Source of the DNA: JAKORR01 sp964608495
GTDB lineage: Bacteria > Armatimonadota > Zipacnadia > Zipacnadales > FEN-943
Length of the DNA stretch: 5,698 nt
Assembly (NCBI GenBank): GCA_964608495.1
Contig: CAZSOQ010000293.1
Location: 1 to 5,698 of the forward strand
Reading direction: 5' to 3'
In this document: positions 5,636-5,698 of the stretch, piece by piece
How positions within the stretch are numbered: position 1 is the stretch's first letter
How the letters are laid out: the number at the start of each line of letters is the position of its first letter
The notes under the pieces: generated by a model
The model's database searches: none
Seen by the model: the letters and a program-made list of their open reading frames with translations, nothing else
What the model was told of the DNA's origin: nothing
Program-made: the position numbers and the translations under genes

Positions 5636-5698
5636 TACTTCGCCTTCACCACTATCGGGTGCGCGTACGAGCCCGTCACTCGCGGCAGCTCCCCCCGC
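5635..5698 (-). CDS. 3' end of an upstream gene, product unknown
   Basis: On the minus strand an open frame enters from the right edge and ends at TAA (5637-5635). The last 20 residues are visible and end in 'RVTGSYAHPIVVKAK'. The alternation of polar and hydrophobic residues suggests a terminal beta strand, but 20 residues do not allow identification. The stop shares its last base with the start codon of the 336-aa gene (TAATG). This overlap, typical of coupled genes, is the main evidence that the frame is real. Confidence 0.55.
   Translation of the reverse strand, partial: RGELPRVTGSYAHPIVVKAK

Overview
This is a GC-rich bacterial window in which every supportable gene lies on the minus strand, so it reads from right to left. 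The predicted proteins point to a diderm (outer-membrane) bacterium: there is an LpxL/HtrB-type acyltransferase, an FtsA actin-like division protein and a membrane-anchored tandem zinc-finger protein. The phylum cannot be fixed from this sequence. FtsA argues against typical Planctomycetes, which usually lack the FtsZ/FtsA machinery. A less-studied GC-rich diderm phylum is a reasonable guess and no more.

Layout in the direction of transcription: (1) 5698-5635, the last 20 codons of an unknown protein whose TAA overlaps the next start codon (TAATG). (2) 5635-4625, a single-pass membrane protein with two similar beta-rich extracytoplasmic halves. (3) 4624-4291, a 334-bp gap holding a small hairpin after the stop codon and a striking 12-bp inverted repeat with an AT-rich loop. 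(4) 4290-3163, a lysophospholipid/lipid A acyltransferase-family protein. (5) 3156-2371, an isochorismatase-fold cysteine hydrolase beginning 6 nt after the previous stop. (6) 2300-1026, ftsA. (7) 1025-943, a short spacer with a candidate extracytoplasmic-function (ECF) sigma promoter. (8) 942 to the left edge, a protein of at least 314 aa with two C-(x22-25)-H-x3-C-x2-C zinc-finger modules, a membrane segment and a long Ala/Pro-rich region. It is open to the edge of the window.

Genes 4 to 6 look like one transcription unit (gaps of 6 and 70 nt); gene 8 follows 83 nt later and may have its own promoter. The shared theme is the cell envelope: lipid acylation, divisome anchoring at the membrane, and a possible envelope-stress or redox regulator. 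ftsA is not beside ftsQ or ftsZ on the sides visible here, so it stands outside the classical division and cell-wall (dcw) cluster. Points worth a second look are two enzymes with altered catalytic positions (acyltransferase P145, hydrolase missing lysine), the tandem zinc-finger protein without a visible sigma partner, the intergenic inverted repeat and the internally duplicated membrane protein. No mobile element, CRISPR array, tRNA or rRNA was seen.
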